Source of the DNA: Oreocharis arfaki
Taxonomy: Eukaryota; Chordata; Aves; Passeriformes; Paramythiidae
Direction of reading: 5' to 3'
Assembly: GCA_013398015.1 (NCBI GenBank)
Contig: VZRR01003267.1
Coordinates: forward strand, 240,794 to 304,793
Length of the DNA stretch: 64,000 nucleotides
The position numbers and the translations under genes were made by a program. The notes below the pieces were generated by a model. It had not been told where the DNA came from and did not search any database. It was given only the letters and a program-made list of their open reading frames with translations. Position 1 is the stretch's first letter; each line of letters starts with the position of its first letter. Below, piece after piece: positions 1-13,546 of the stretch.

Positions 1-3000
1 CTGTTTCTCAGCTGGGTTAGCAAAACCCCTCATATACAACACAGATTGGAGGATCTTCAGTGAGAACAGAGTTGGTTAATAAGCAGCAAGTTCACAAGCC
101 CACAGGTTTTGGAAGGGTGAACAACTACATAAATGCAAGGAAAAAGGGCTGATCAGGTACAACAAAGTCAAGATGTTTACACCAGTGCAAACCAGGCTGA
201 CACAGCACCTCAATCTGCCATTATCATTCAGTACAGAGACTTCACAGAAGTCGACCACCTTTTGGAGCAGTCACAGAAAATACTCAATTCAACTACTGCA
301 TAAGAAGAGAATAGGCCCAAAGGTTGTGAAGAAAATACAACACTTACCACAAACCTCAAAAAGAAGTAACACCATTTTTTTCCCCCTTGTTTATAACTAA
401 GATTCAATTAAATTGTTTTTGTGCTGTGGGTATGTGCATAGGTAATGCCCCATTTATCACTGCTTACTAAAAATGAAAGCAGCCCAGTGTCTAGGCTGGA
501 GACCTCGTGAGCTTCACTGCAGCAGCACGGGACTGGGAAGACCTAAGAAAAGCAGAACCTGCCCAAGTGCCACTCTCAATTTCACTGTTCACTGAGGACT
601 CAGAGAGGAATTGATTCTTGCCTAAGTTTCTGCAGCTGTGAAGTGCTCAACGCACTGATGAATCTGGAACATCTGCTCCTGCATTAATTTATGTCGTTTC
701 TTAATAAGCAAAAACTTGTGTATTTCTTGAGTATCTCGTGCAATACTTTTTCCAAGTGAAAGCAACCTAATGGTACAATCCCAGCTGTGCAGACTGCCAT
801 GGCAACAAATCTGGAGTGTGAAATGTTTCCTCTGTTGAATTTCCTTTAGTTTTCCATTATATATCAAAACACTTTGACATATGCTGACTACATTCTTTTT
901 CCATCAGGAGAGCAGAGGAGCTGTTATCTCCTCTGTCATTCTACTTTCTTCCCACCAAGTCTTTCCCTTACCTTAAAAGTCCGTGTGATTTCCTTATATT
1001 CCTTTCTTCTAAAGAACTGGCACCTTTAATTACATCTGTGAGAATTGTCAAAAATACTCAGTCTGCAGCAGGCAGAATTTCTGTATTATTACAAATCATG
1101 ACAATAAAAGACTTTAAAACACCAGATTCTCATCAGAGTATTTATGAATTAAGTATAAAAACATATTTTTTAAAATACCCTTTCTATGAAAAGTTCTTGA
1201 AAGCAAGATTTATAACCAGAAGTGAGTCCATTTAATCTAGTTTTAAAAGTACTTGCACACTTTCCCCCCTCTTTTTAAATCCATTATCCCAGAGGTGCTG
1301 TCACTGGCACTGATGGGCTCAGCCTTGGCCAGTGGCAGGTCCATCCTGGGGTCAGCTGGAATTGGATCTGTTGGACACGGAGAAGTTTCTGGCAGCTTCT
1401 CACAGAAGCCACCCCTGTAGCCCCTCCCTGCCTCTGCTATCCAAACCTTGCCCTGCAAACCCAGTACAATTTCTAATTACAAAGTTAATTGAAAAGCCTA
1501 ATTTTAGCCCGCCAAAATTTGCAAATTTAAGCTAAAATTTATCTTGAAGTCGGCAGAATTTCTGCTCTGTTTCTTATCTCCAAAACCTTTAAAGGATCCT
1601 TTTGAAATGAATTCTGCTATTGGTTTATCAAAGCTGTTTCAGAAACTCCATCTGGTGGTCACTGGCAGAATGCGCTTGCAGTTCCCAAAAGCAGTAAGAT
1701 CAGCAAAATTAGTTAGATTTAAATTAATCTTTAGGGGGGAAAAAACCCAAACAGACCTAGTTTCTGATTAAACACAGATTTGTACAGCTGGTCCTGTCTG
1801 CAGGCAGTGAGGGTATTGCCACAAGTATTTAGAGGAAACGAAATTAACCTCAACTTGTACAACCAACTGCTGCTGCGAGGGAGAGGCAGGTAAGAGACAA
1901 TTCTGTTGCAAGAAACAAATCTCAACAATGGTTAATTTTAGTTTTGAACCTAATAGAAGGATATTTAACCAGACTACTAGGTCTGACTATTCACAAGGAA
2001 GAAATATTTATTAAAAAGCACATGTTTCTTGTATTGTTCCATGAAACATCTGTTACTAGTCATTGTGGTTGACAAGATGCTCGAAGACCAAAGGAAGTGC
2101 CATTCCCATTCAGCTCCAGAGTATCGTAATTCTTTCTAATTAAGTATGGTTTCACTAGTTCACAATGAAATAGATTTCTTACTTAATTAAGAGAGAAGTC
2201 TGAAATTTTTCAGGTCCAGCCTATGTGCAATTGAATAACCATTCTAGCACCTGCAATGCTAGGCAGAGACCAGCTCTCTTATTAAAACCTGCCATTAGAA
2301 AAAGCTTTTTTCCACCCTTTAGTAGAATATTATTTTGAAATACAGGCAATTTTTGAGCTCTTGCAGCTGAGTTACACAGATGATTTACCCGTATTGAGGA
2401 ATTTATTTTGTGACTGATAGAAGCATTACTGAATAGTAATAATAATAAAATACTGTTTATAAAACAACTTGCATTACAAACAGTGCTCCAAATAAGCCAA
2501 TAATAAAATCACTAATAGTGAACCACAGGCAAGGAACCCCGAGATGTGAAGGCAGCAATCACACAGCCCCGAGCACGGCTGTTCTGGGAGAAAAGGAAGA
2601 AATGTTGATTTACAACCAGCCTCTGAGGTGCAGGTAATCATTAATAACCAGTGCTAATGGATAAACATCGCCAGCCTGGGCTTTCTTAACCCCCCCCGAG
2701 CAGACAGAGCAAGACTATCAAATTTTACAGTTTCATATAGCCCCATGTACCTTATAAATAAGCATAAGCATCTGAATTCCATTTTAAAAACCACACTTTA
2801 AAAAACCCTTCCTAAACCAAGCATGCAGGGAATATAATACAGTAAAGCCATGTGAGGTTTTTTTATTCTAAAATGAATCTATACACAAAATTCCTTTAAC
2901 TGTCTTCCAGCTAGCAATTCTTGGTTGCCTATACAACTTCCCTCATGTTTTGGGGTTTGGTGGTTTGAGGTTTTTAGGGGAGGGGTATCCTTTTTAATGT

Positions 3001-6000
3001 CAAGAGCCTAATGTTCTCCAGTGTTTTAATCAAGAACACGAATTTGCTTGCTGTCAAGTAAGACTAAACATACATTAAATTAACAGCAAGGCCTTTCACA
3101 AGAACAGTTTTACAGAGTGACTGGCAACTCTGCATCAGTGTAACAAAAGCCTTAGAATAGATGCTCCTCTCAAAAATTAGGGGTTTTTTTCCCCAGATTT
3201 TGAGGTATTGCATTAATATAAGTGGCTTTAATGTCTTAAAGTGTCACAAAGAAAAGCTTCCAATATTTAAGCTCAGCCAAAGAGAGTCAAAGCAATCTTT
3301 GACTAACACAGTGGCTTATTTACCACACTCAAGTTCTTTCTTACACAACAACAATAGAAGAAAAGTTAAGGTGAAAATACATGGCAGTTGATGAAAAACA
3401 TCTTTGAAACAAAATTGCAGCATATTGCACGATTCAGAATTCCAGCAACAAAGCAACTGCTTTTCATCATAATACTCTGGGGTATAGGCAATAATAGTCA
3501 TTTAATATTCCAAAACAGTCCTATCCTACACAGGGATGGTTTTCTTAACAACATTACATCCAAAAGGCAAGGAAAGATATGTTAATTGAGAGAAGAAGAC
3601 AACAGCGTGGTCTGAAAACGAACTTCAGGCTTCTCATGCAGGATTAGCTCCCTAACAAAAATCACTGCCCCACAGGATCCAGTCCAGTGCTTGGACTAAG
3701 CGCAGCTTGCTGCAGCCTCTGGTCGCCAGGATCCTTGATCACCCTGTGGCTGTTTGATGCTGCACCAAGCAAACAAGAGCTCTAATGCTCAACTGAGCGT
3801 GGCAGCTCTTCGCTGAACAACTGATCACGGTGATTCAGAAGGAAGGTGAGCAAGACAGGACCACCATCTCCACAATACTTCACAGGATGGATGTGCCTGT
3901 AGTCAGAGAATAAAAAGACTGAAATCTCCAGGGCCGCAGCATCTCACAAGCCAGAAGCATTGAACGGTGTTTGTTAGAAAAGATGGAGAAGTTTCTCTCA
4001 TCGGGCACACATGGATATGGAAGAAAGAGCCTTCACCTCAAAATAAACCTCCTGTCAGGGATGTGTGCTCTGCTAAACACACCAGTAATATGGGTCAATT
4101 AAGAGAAATTATTGGTGTTGGTAAAACAAAAAAAGAAGTCGTTCACATCTGCTTTCTTTATAGCAACATCTGCCACTCAGTACTGAAAATATTTATTTTG
4201 CCATATGAAACAGTTGTGGTTAAAAAGAAAGCAGAGTTTTGGCCACCGCAGGACACTGTAGGTGTGGCTGTACACGTTATCAGCCAATCCCGAAACACTG
4301 GCACAGCATCTCCCAACTATTTCACTTCTGTGACTTCACCTTTCCTGCCTCCCTCCTAATCAGAAATTCATTATCATACACCCACCTTTTCCACTAAGAG
4401 CAAGTAAACTAATACATGAAAAGAAATTTCACCAAAAAAGAATAAATCCATAAATCACTAATAAAAATAGCGATGACATTATGCATCATCCCAAACACAA
4501 TCACTTAACCATTTTCTGGGGCTTCATGAAACCTTTATACAACTGAGCACTAGTCTGCTTCCAACTGTCCTCATATGACTTGTACCCTGTGATCATTTAA
4601 GCAAATTAAACAAACTGTTTCATTGTTTTTTTCTAAGGAAAGATGCAGCTGGTCACACAACAGCTATATTTTGCTTTTCTTTTACATTTTTACATTAACA
4701 GTGACAGTAACAGCACAGCGAGCTGCTGCCAAAACTCCACCTGGGAGCTCTTAACATACCTCAAAAATTTTTTTGTTTCTGTAGATGAGGTGGAATTGCA
4801 GCTATCGAGATGGGAACCAGCAAGGTCTAAACAGAATAAAGAATACAGAGTTGGGAAACTTGGATTTTCTAACCTCTGTTTCTCCTCTGGCTTTCAATTT
4901 ATTCCATCATCTTGGAAGAATAAATTTCTCAGTAGCCAAGTTTCTCCACCTGTAAAATGCGATGCTTTCTGATGTGTGAGTATCTCAGTCTGTGTACAGT
5001 TCTGAATTTGTGTTGTGCTACTTGCACTTGATTCCAAGCAGGAAACATGTTCTTGCTCCCTAAATACCACCAAAAAATGAAGTTTAACACAGGTTTCAGA
5101 CAAAGTATGAACTAATGTCCTGTAAATGTGAACGCAATTTCAAAGATGGGAGATTTCTCTTCAAGTTACTTTTTCTTTTTACAGATGGGAGGTGTAAGAA
5201 AACAGCTTCTCTCTTTTTACTTTTCCGGTTCTATTTATACAATTTTCTCATTAGCGGGCAAGTTCCCCTGGAGCTCTCCTTACCCAGCCCGTGCATTGTC
5301 ACACCCGAGGTTACTGAATAACAGGAAATGTGGCCTCAACACTGCTGTGTCAGGGCTTATCTGCACGGGAGTTACTCCTTGCTCACCGACTGCTCATTAA
5401 CCCAGAGTCACTGAAACCTTTGTAAAGAGTGGTTTGAATATTCCTTAAATTGGTGCAGTCATTGATTTGCCTTTCTTTCACTAATAAACACCAAGGGCAC
5501 AGCCAGATACAGCCTTGTGTACCCCCACCCAAGGCAAATTCAGCAAGGGATAAACCCTCAGCAGTTTGCTCCTGGCCCACAGCCAAGAAGTAATTTTAGT
5601 TCCACTCACCCCGTGCCCCCAGCAGGGCCCGGAGTTGTCAATAACAAAGCACTCCAGTGGAAAGTACAGCAACAAAACCACGCTGCAACTGCTCAGCATT
5701 GCCTCAAGTGCACAAGTGATCCATTCTGGAAGCTAAAAAGTTAAGTTGACGACCAAAACCTTCCTGAAATTTTTCTGTGACTTCAAAAAACAATCATTTC
5801 ACTATGCCTACGAAGTTTGGTGCGCTCTCTGTGCAGCCCTCAGTCCTAGAAAGAATAAGCTGACGCTTGAAATTTGCATCTTTACTGAAAAATCAACAGA
5901 AAAAGAAGAGAGTCACCTGATTTGCACGTAACGACAATGCATTTTTTTTTCTTGACCATTCTTAAGTGTGAGAACTTAATATCAACAGAATGAGCCTGGA

Positions 6001-9000
6001 TTAGGGTACAGCTCACAGGGAAATGCTACACACAAAACACCTGCACTACACTGCCAGTGTGCCCAAGGCTTTCTGTAGCAGTCTGGCGCAACGACTGTAA
6101 ATAAAAGTGAAACAATAAACAACCTACCCAGTCCAACAGACTGCTACTTATGATGATCAAAACCAAAGGCTCTGTGTGAATTACAGTATTCTGAATAAAG
6201 GTCACTGGAAATCACATTTCACAGAGCCCCTGAACTACTGAAGAGCTGTTTTGGAGGACAGTTCCTTCACAAAGAACACGAACCTTCAACTTGAAAACCA
6301 AAATGTCTCTGATCTGCTGCAACCCAACACCCTCCATGCAGTCTGCCTCTAGTCTCAAGAAGGTATTCGGAGCAGTAGTGCTAACCTGCGAGTGGAAATG
6401 TAGACCAGGTGCTAAAATATCTTCTCCAAGTAACCCACAACACCGATTTTGAAATCTAGGCTGATAGACATTTGTCTCGTTTCATTTTTTTGAAGCGTTT
6501 TGGCAGTTTCCACGTGTTTTTTCAGTGAGCCTTGTTAAAGTCCAACAAGTGGGAAGCCATGAAAACAGAGTGCTGACACACTGGTCACAAATTACCCTCT
6601 CAACCCATGAATGCCATTGCAGGTTACTAAAAGATTTCAACAGAAATGCCCTTCCCCACGTGCCGGTAAGAGAAAACATGATGCTGCTGATACATCTCAG
6701 ACAGACGGGCTGCACTAAAAAAAGAACCATGAGCCAAGCCTTTCTTGCTTATTTATATCTGAGGTTTTAAGAACACTATTCAAACACAGTCACTGACTGA
6801 TGCTGAGCCAGACCCAAAACATCCTTCATACTCAAAATCGTTTCTTTTGACACCTCACGGTCATTGCAGAGCGTCTGGAAAAATAATTTATTGCATGCAC
6901 ACAATAACAGGAGTTCCGAGAGCCAGGACCCTTGGAAAAATAGGAATACACCTATTTTCAAGCAGGGATCTTAATCCTTTGACATGCCCTGCTTTGTGTT
7001 GAGGTTTTGTTGTATTAAGCAAAGGGCGTGGTGTGGTATTTATTCCACAGGCTTTTCCTTTTCTAGACCTCTAGCACTTCAAACAGCGCACTGGGAAAAA
7101 ATGCAGTTGCAAAGGCTGGCCAGTGAGCGTAGGATTACTTCATGAACAGGGGAAAAAAAAATCCACTGGATGGCCTCACATACTTAGAAATGGCAGGGAC
7201 AAACACTACTTTTCTGTTCTAAAATATCCCGTTGCAGAGGAGAATCTGAACTTTAAAGTCACATGATGATGAAACCATAGGTTTGCTAAACATGCAACGT
7301 GTATGGTTTGAATGACTTCAACGAAGTTCCTGTTCCCTTTACAGAACTGTATGTTTTTTCAGCCAGCAAGCGCCTGGATTTTTCACAGTGATGCACAGCA
7401 GCTGAAGAAGTTATTGTAACACACACACCCTGCTTTCTACAGCAATAGAAAGGGCTATAAGCGCCAAACAATAATTGTATTTCATCTGACATTTCAGTGA
7501 AAGGCTCAGCCTGGTGTTTCTGTGGAACATTTCCTTGAAAAGGTAAGTGCTTTATATTACTTTGAATATGCAATGTTTTATTCAAGAGGCTCAAATAAGT
7601 GAAGCTAAGGTTGTAATTAAAAAGTTTTCGTTTTCCCTCCTTTAACAACATTTGAACTACACAAACTAAAATACTGTACCTGGGAAAGGTCCTCAAAAAG
7701 CTGAAATGTATAAGGAAGGTAAAATTTGTGATAAAGCTGGGCATTAAGCAGAGAAAATGTGAAGACTGTTTTCCAGTAAGTACTTCACTCCCGTTGAGCC
7801 AATGGGAGCTGGATGATGAAATACCGTTCAGTGGTCTGGACAAACAACTCCAACCATTGCCTAAAACCAGTCTTTTAAAGGATAGACATTGTCAGATAAT
7901 CTTAACCCCACCACAGGAATTGTAGAGGACAGGAAACACGTCAGTGATGCTGCTTGGAGATTATGTTTAAGTTACCGTTAGTTCCTTTGTATTCTAGAAA
8001 AGTAAAAACAAAAGCTTTCGGTTTCTCAGGAACTGGTACTTTTCCATAAGTTAAGGGTAGGATTTCATAAGTCTTTACAAACTTCAAACACTTGCCCAAG
8101 AGTAGGAATTGTGATCTTACAAGGAAGAAGCATACAGTATTTCACATTTTAGTTTCTTATATACCTCAAGCTGCCCCCATCTTTTAACTTGGCAGACAGA
8201 GTGTGAACAGAAAGGACATCTTCATCGCCCCCCAGATCACGTGTTTTCTCAAGTCGATGCAGGACATGCCTACCAAGAGCAGAGTTTCACAAGCAATGTT
8301 ACATGTATAGCTTTATGACTGGAGGAAAGAATATTTTCCCTCTAAAGGCTGGTGACAGAATGCAGAAAGACTGCCCTACCAAACCTTTTATAGAGGAAGA
8401 GTTCTGGCTGCCAAGGGAGAAACTCCCCTGGCTAAGGAGCTCTTCATTCTAGACTTTAAATAAACACAAGTCTCCTTGAAACCAAGCTCTCCTTTTGCAG
8501 AAGTTAAACATCAAAGTGGGGATGAGGAACCCAAACCCAATAAAATGTTAGGGACTAGGTCCCCTCAGTACTGAAAGCCCTTTCACAGCTTGCTATTTTT
8601 AAACTGCTTTCTGAACACTGTGCTCACTGTGTTGGAAGTGAAGGGGAATTTATTCACCGTGCTTCAGAAAGTAAAAATCAAACACATTTGCTTTAACTGC
8701 TGAATTATAGGGGAGAAACAGGGATAGAAAGAGGAAAATAAAATCCAAGAAAAAAGTGAGGCCACGTGAAGTTAAGGAAGGATTTGTAACATGACTGATG
8801 GCCAATTAAAGTAAGAGGGACCTGGGATAAAGGGACGAAATACTGGAGCATGACAACTCAGGGAAAGATAATGCAAGCAGCATGTTGCAAATTTCCCTCA
8901 GTAACTAACCGTAAAACAAACAGAAATAGACCTGGCTTCTGCCATAGTTACCAGTGACTAAATGGAAATAACAAAGTCAGTTTGTGCCACAGTATGTTGT

Positions 9001-12000
9001 GAGAGGAAATTTAAAAAAAAAAAAAAAAATCAGGTTTTGAGGTGTTTGCACTGTAAGCTGCAAACACCACTAAAAGAGAAAAGGACTTGTCTGCTGTCAT
9101 CACCCCCTCCACCCACACCTCAGCAGAGCATAAACATTATTTTCATTTTGAAAATAAAAAGTACGTCCCAGCAGTAAATCCAAGAAGCAGACAAGAACTG
9201 AGGGGATACCAGATCTTCTCACAGCAGAGGAAAATGACGTAATAAATTCCCTGGGTTTTTTTTATGATGGAAACTCTAAGTATTTTGAAAAAGAAAATGT
9301 GGCCAGCTGTATGAATATTCTGAAGTAAAACACGTGAGAAATAAACCACCTTCTGCTGCTCACATGGAACATATATTTTTTATTTTAAATTAATTTAAAT
9401 TAGCATTACCAGAAGTCTATAAAAATTTGCAAACATTAATATTACTACAGCGAAAGCTGTGAGCTCCTTCATCCCACTGTTATTCTAAGCATGAACGTGA
9501 TGCTTTGGGAATGTTTTCGAACTGGAAAGACAATTTCTTAGGGCTGCTTTACGTGACAGATGAGCACCTTACAGTCACAGGAATCTCTAAAGCTACCCAT
9601 TCTGATGTGAACAAGCATGCAGAGAGGTTGTGCCATCTGGGACTATCCCCAGTCCATCAGCTGCAGGGGCTGCAAGGGAGCCAAGGCTGTTCTGGCGGGG
9701 CCCAATTTATAACTCCAGCTAAAATATCCTAATGCAGCCACTTCATGAGATGCATCTTGGAAGGTTCTGTATATCCTCAAATTTCACTGAAATCGTTATC
9801 AAGACACAAAATATTGCCAAAAAAAAAAAAAAAAAATTGGATTGCAGAAAATGAGAAATATAAAGGTAGGTGAGACCCTTTTAGAGAGGAGAATGCACGT
9901 GTGTATGAGCTTTGGGCATGTCTGATTGCACCCCCTGCAAGCCTTTCCTACCACAATCTGAGCTCCAAATTGCCATTTGCTCTTTTAAATAATGAGACAC
10001 CAGAACCAAATATGAAAAGAGCCTCTGACATTATTGCTGTGATTCTTTTAAGCTTCTAGGTACACTTTAAGGGGGATAAGTTAATAATTACAGCATTGAC
10101 TTTAATCTTATTTGCCAAACTAAAAATATTTCAGAATTAGCTACAAACTGCTAGGAGGTATTTCTTCTTCTGTAATAAACACTTTATTGAATTAAAACAA
10201 GAATTATACTCACACTGACTAGCCACAGCAAAGCTGCAAAGAGCTTGTTCTTTTGGTAAAATTTTGTTTGTGTAGGAATCCTAAGGTGATTCTTGAGATG
10301 TTCCTTTTAGAACAGCACACCTAAAAATTTTTCCTTAGCTCACAATTGTAATACTTACATTGATTATAATTATAAACATATAGTTGCACTGTTATTTCCC
10401 CAAAGTGAGCATATTAATTCTACGTTGAATAGATTAGTTTTGTTTACTTCGGTTCCCTCCTCAGATGAGGTAATTTAAAAGACATACACTCTGGTTAGGA
10501 TAATAATATTTAGATGGAGAGGAAGCATCAATGTTAATTATTTAACAATATTGTTCATGTCTGTGCTTGCAACTGAAACCGTTTCAGGCGTCCGTCTTGA
10601 CACCAAACGAGGGCAAAACACATCCTCGGCCTCTGCTTAACACTGAGCTGTGTTATCAGTAACACCTCACAGTGTGCAAGCAGGTGGGTACAGGAAGAGA
10701 AACCAAGATGATGCACTGGCATGCACAGTGACCCGCAGTTACTGGGATATGCTGCATTAAGCCTTACTTTGTCTTAAATGCCCGAAGAGTATTTAAATAA
10801 AATTCAAAATACATTGCTATGGTCAAAATTGAACGCGGTATCAGTACCAAGGCCAGGTCCCGAGCAAATTTATTCAAGTTTTGGCATCTTTTTTTCTTCC
10901 TGTAATTTGATGTAAGGCCATATGATTTCCTGTGAAACCCCAAACGACTTCCTTTGTTCCCCTTGCAATGATGTTACCAGAAAAGTTGAATGCTGCTAAA
11001 TTATTCTGAGATTCTCTGCAAGGACACCGAGCACAGTTAGTTGGCCCATGACAGTTGTTGAGAAGATAACGGAGATGTTCACAGTACCAGAACTGAATTC
11101 TTACATTCAGCCCTGCAAAAGGCCTGATGGTATTTTCAAGTAACACTGTAGGCTCTGGTGGAACAGCTTTAAATGTAAATATTTCCTAACCTCGAATCTA
11201 CAGTGTGGGATGGTAACAGACTTTCTCAGGTGCTCGAGGGGTCACAATCCTTCACCAGGTAAGGCTTCCAATCTCTCTCATGACAGAAGATCAAAATTTT
11301 GCTTACAGTTTTCCTTCATTCTTGAACCTCCTCCCAAGTACTTAAGAAGAAATGAATTGTGAAATTTAAAGTTTTATTAAATATGAGCATATTTTCTTGT
11401 GTGTAAAACTATTTTTAAGCTTCAAAATCACACTGAGTTTTAACTTGCTTCAGAGACTTCTGCCTGTTTTGCCTATCAGTCCTTTCCTGCACGGTGCACC
11501 CCAGCTCAGAGACTGGAACACAGACAGAGTCTGACCAGCCAATCTTTCCTTCCTGCAAGACCTGTAACACAAAACATTTTCCCTGGGTGCATCAGCCCTT
11601 CCTGTAGCAGAAATCTCTCAGAAAATAACCTTTTCTAGAAAGGAGGGAATTCTGTCTTTAAAAAGGGACAAAGAACACTGCTGAATCAAAACATAACTCC
11701 ACGCTTTTCTATAAATGAAATTATAATTATATAAGATTATATACACATTTAATCAAAGCCACTTTGATAAGTCAACTTTTCTAATTAAAACCAGTATTAG
11801 AATTCCAATTTTGAGGAGAGATTAGAAATATCAGGAATGTGAAGTAGTGTCAGAGGTAACAACCATAAATTAACTGTCAAACAGTATTAAGACACTGACT
11901 TATCTATAATGAGCACTGCTTAAAAACATTAATGCATCTCTATGAATTTTTACCAGTTTAAAATTACTTTCACTTCAAGAGTTAACATCACTAGAATCCC

Positions 12001-12952
12001 TTTATGGAAAAGGCATTATGTACAACTAAGTATGTAGCTTCTTGCCACTGTGACTTACAGAAACTTCTGTGAGAACTCCATGGTCCTGTCTTTGCCTGCT
12101 TGTTCAGACCAGCTTTATGTAAAACAGAACAAAGTAAAAACACCGAAGTCTAGCACAAAATTGGAATTTTTGTGAATAAAGAAGATGTTTTGTTTCCCAG
12201 AAAACCCCCTACACTGCAAAAATGCCTATTTGTTTAACTTTCTCCAGTACTGAGGAACATCTTTAATGAGACGTTCCAAATTAACTAGCGGTAGTGGGTT
12301 CAATATCTTATGTTTAAATATATTTATTCTTTGCAACTAAAAAAGGTGTGCTATTTTCTGTGTCAATCAGTACAAGGTGCATGGAAATTTCCTCCTAGAA
12401 AATTGAGCTAATTATGCTTTTAGGTGGTCTGGAAGATGTATATATCCATATCCATTACAGTTTTTCATGAGTACATATTATGTTCTCATAAAAGCTTTTT
12501 GGCTTAAAAAAAAAGGAGCCTCCAAGCATTTATACAGTAGCAAAATCATTATATCAACATATCACAGAGTCATTACAGCCAACAGCCTATCCATATTACG
12601 CTCAAAATTCCTTATTTCCAGGAATTTATAATGCAGCTGTAATGAATGGTCCTTGCTAAAACTTTATCAACAGGTTTATAATGCACCAGTAATCGTTTTC
12701 TCAAAGTCGAGTGTGCAGAGGAGCATTATTTTTTGCTGTTTTATGCAACAGCTACATCTAAGAAATGACAGCATTATTAATGTATAAAGATGCTTTAGTA
12801 TAAAAGCAGTTTGTTCATAACAGTTCTTAAACACTCTCATTAATTTTATATGGGCTCCTCAGCACAGAATGCAGTTATGAAAGGCCTTTTTTTTTTTTTC
12901 CAGAACAGAAAGGAAGCAAAACTAAAACAAAGAAAGGAATGTGGCTCGTGCC
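1..12952 (-). other. C7orf50 intron, left part; no gene seen
   Basis: AT-rich DNA with no codon structure I can support on either strand. By synteny it is intron of C7orf50, whose first coding exon lies at 38,637-38,765 on the minus strand. The later C7orf50 exons should carry a conserved tryptophan-rich segment (KNWRFQKTRQTW-like in human). I did not find them here, so they probably lie left of the window. The open frame on the minus strand at 7,286-7,843 begins at a TTG and has no recognisable domain. Long A or T runs occur near 9,011-9,028, 9,820-9,836 and 12,888-12,900. A GC-richer island near 3,640-3,870 is unexplained. Confidence 0.6.
1285..1470. mobile_element. Possible LTR-retrotransposon-derived fragment
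   Basis: A GC-richer block with sharp edges in AT-rich intron. Its wording (a stretch around 'ggcagcttctcacagaagcc' followed by 'acccctgtagcccc') resembles a dispersed repeat I associate with passerine LTR elements. No coding remnant, polyadenylation signal or target-site duplication can be made out. The identification rests on recall of a repeat family, not on structure. Confidence 0.35.
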
Positions 12953-13014
12953 TCATATTGTGATTATCTTTGCATTTTCCTCCGTCTGTGGTGTGAGACT
13001 GCAGCTGGGCTCAA

Positions 13015-13274
13015 ATGATACAAAATTCCCACCCTTGTGACAGGACAGTGGAGCTTTTTGTGGCTGGAGCTGCTGCCCACACAGTGGATTGCCCTGCAAA
13101 CGGCCTTGGCCTTTTTTGGCGAGATGGGGAGGAAAAGCAGCTCCTCCGAAACGGAGCCAGCTCCTTCCTCGCCCGCCGAACAGCCAATGTTCCCTATATT
13201 CCACAGGCAACATCAGTGTGCTGGATCCTGGCTGTCTACAAAGCTGAGCTGTACCAAGTGGGGGAAAGGGAGTG
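13015..13274 (+). other. Candidate 5' exon of the adjacent 7TM gene
   Basis: A local rise in GC and CpG content within AT-rich intron ends in a good splice donor (AGTG|GTAAGA, GT at 13,275-13,276). An acceptor with a long pyrimidine tract lies at 13,494-13,495 (tttccag), with a second AG at 13,499-13,500, just before the 7TM start codon at 13,547. This suggests a short 5' untranslated exon and a roughly 220-base intron. A CCAAT motif lies inside the block. Neither open frame of the block joins in frame to the receptor through these sites, so any contribution would be leader or upstream ORF. This is inference only. Confidence 0.25.
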
Positions 13275-13546
13275 GTAAGAGCAGAAACCGCCATCAAAAA
13301 TAAAAAGGCAGATTTCTCTGCCTAAAAAGAATTTCAAGCTAACTTGGGTAGTAACACAGGAGTGTAAAATCCACCAAGAAATTACTGCATTTATTCTGAA
13401 CAAATGGTTCATACGCCTGACTGCACATAATATATTCTATGCAAAAATAGGCATTAAAACTCTACTTTAAAACTTGTTTCACCTTCCTTTTCCAGCTCAG
13501 TTTCAAACACCGTTGAACAGGAAATAAGCACACTGTGGAAAGAAGG

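Noticed and set aside
7286..7843. 185-codon minus-strand open frame
   Set aside because: Starts at TTG, has no recognisable domain and no splice context, and lies in AT-rich intron.
13535..13546. Upstream extension of the 7TM protein to a GTG codon
   Set aside because: Vertebrate translation would use the ATG at 13,547, which has a good context. GTG initiation has no support.
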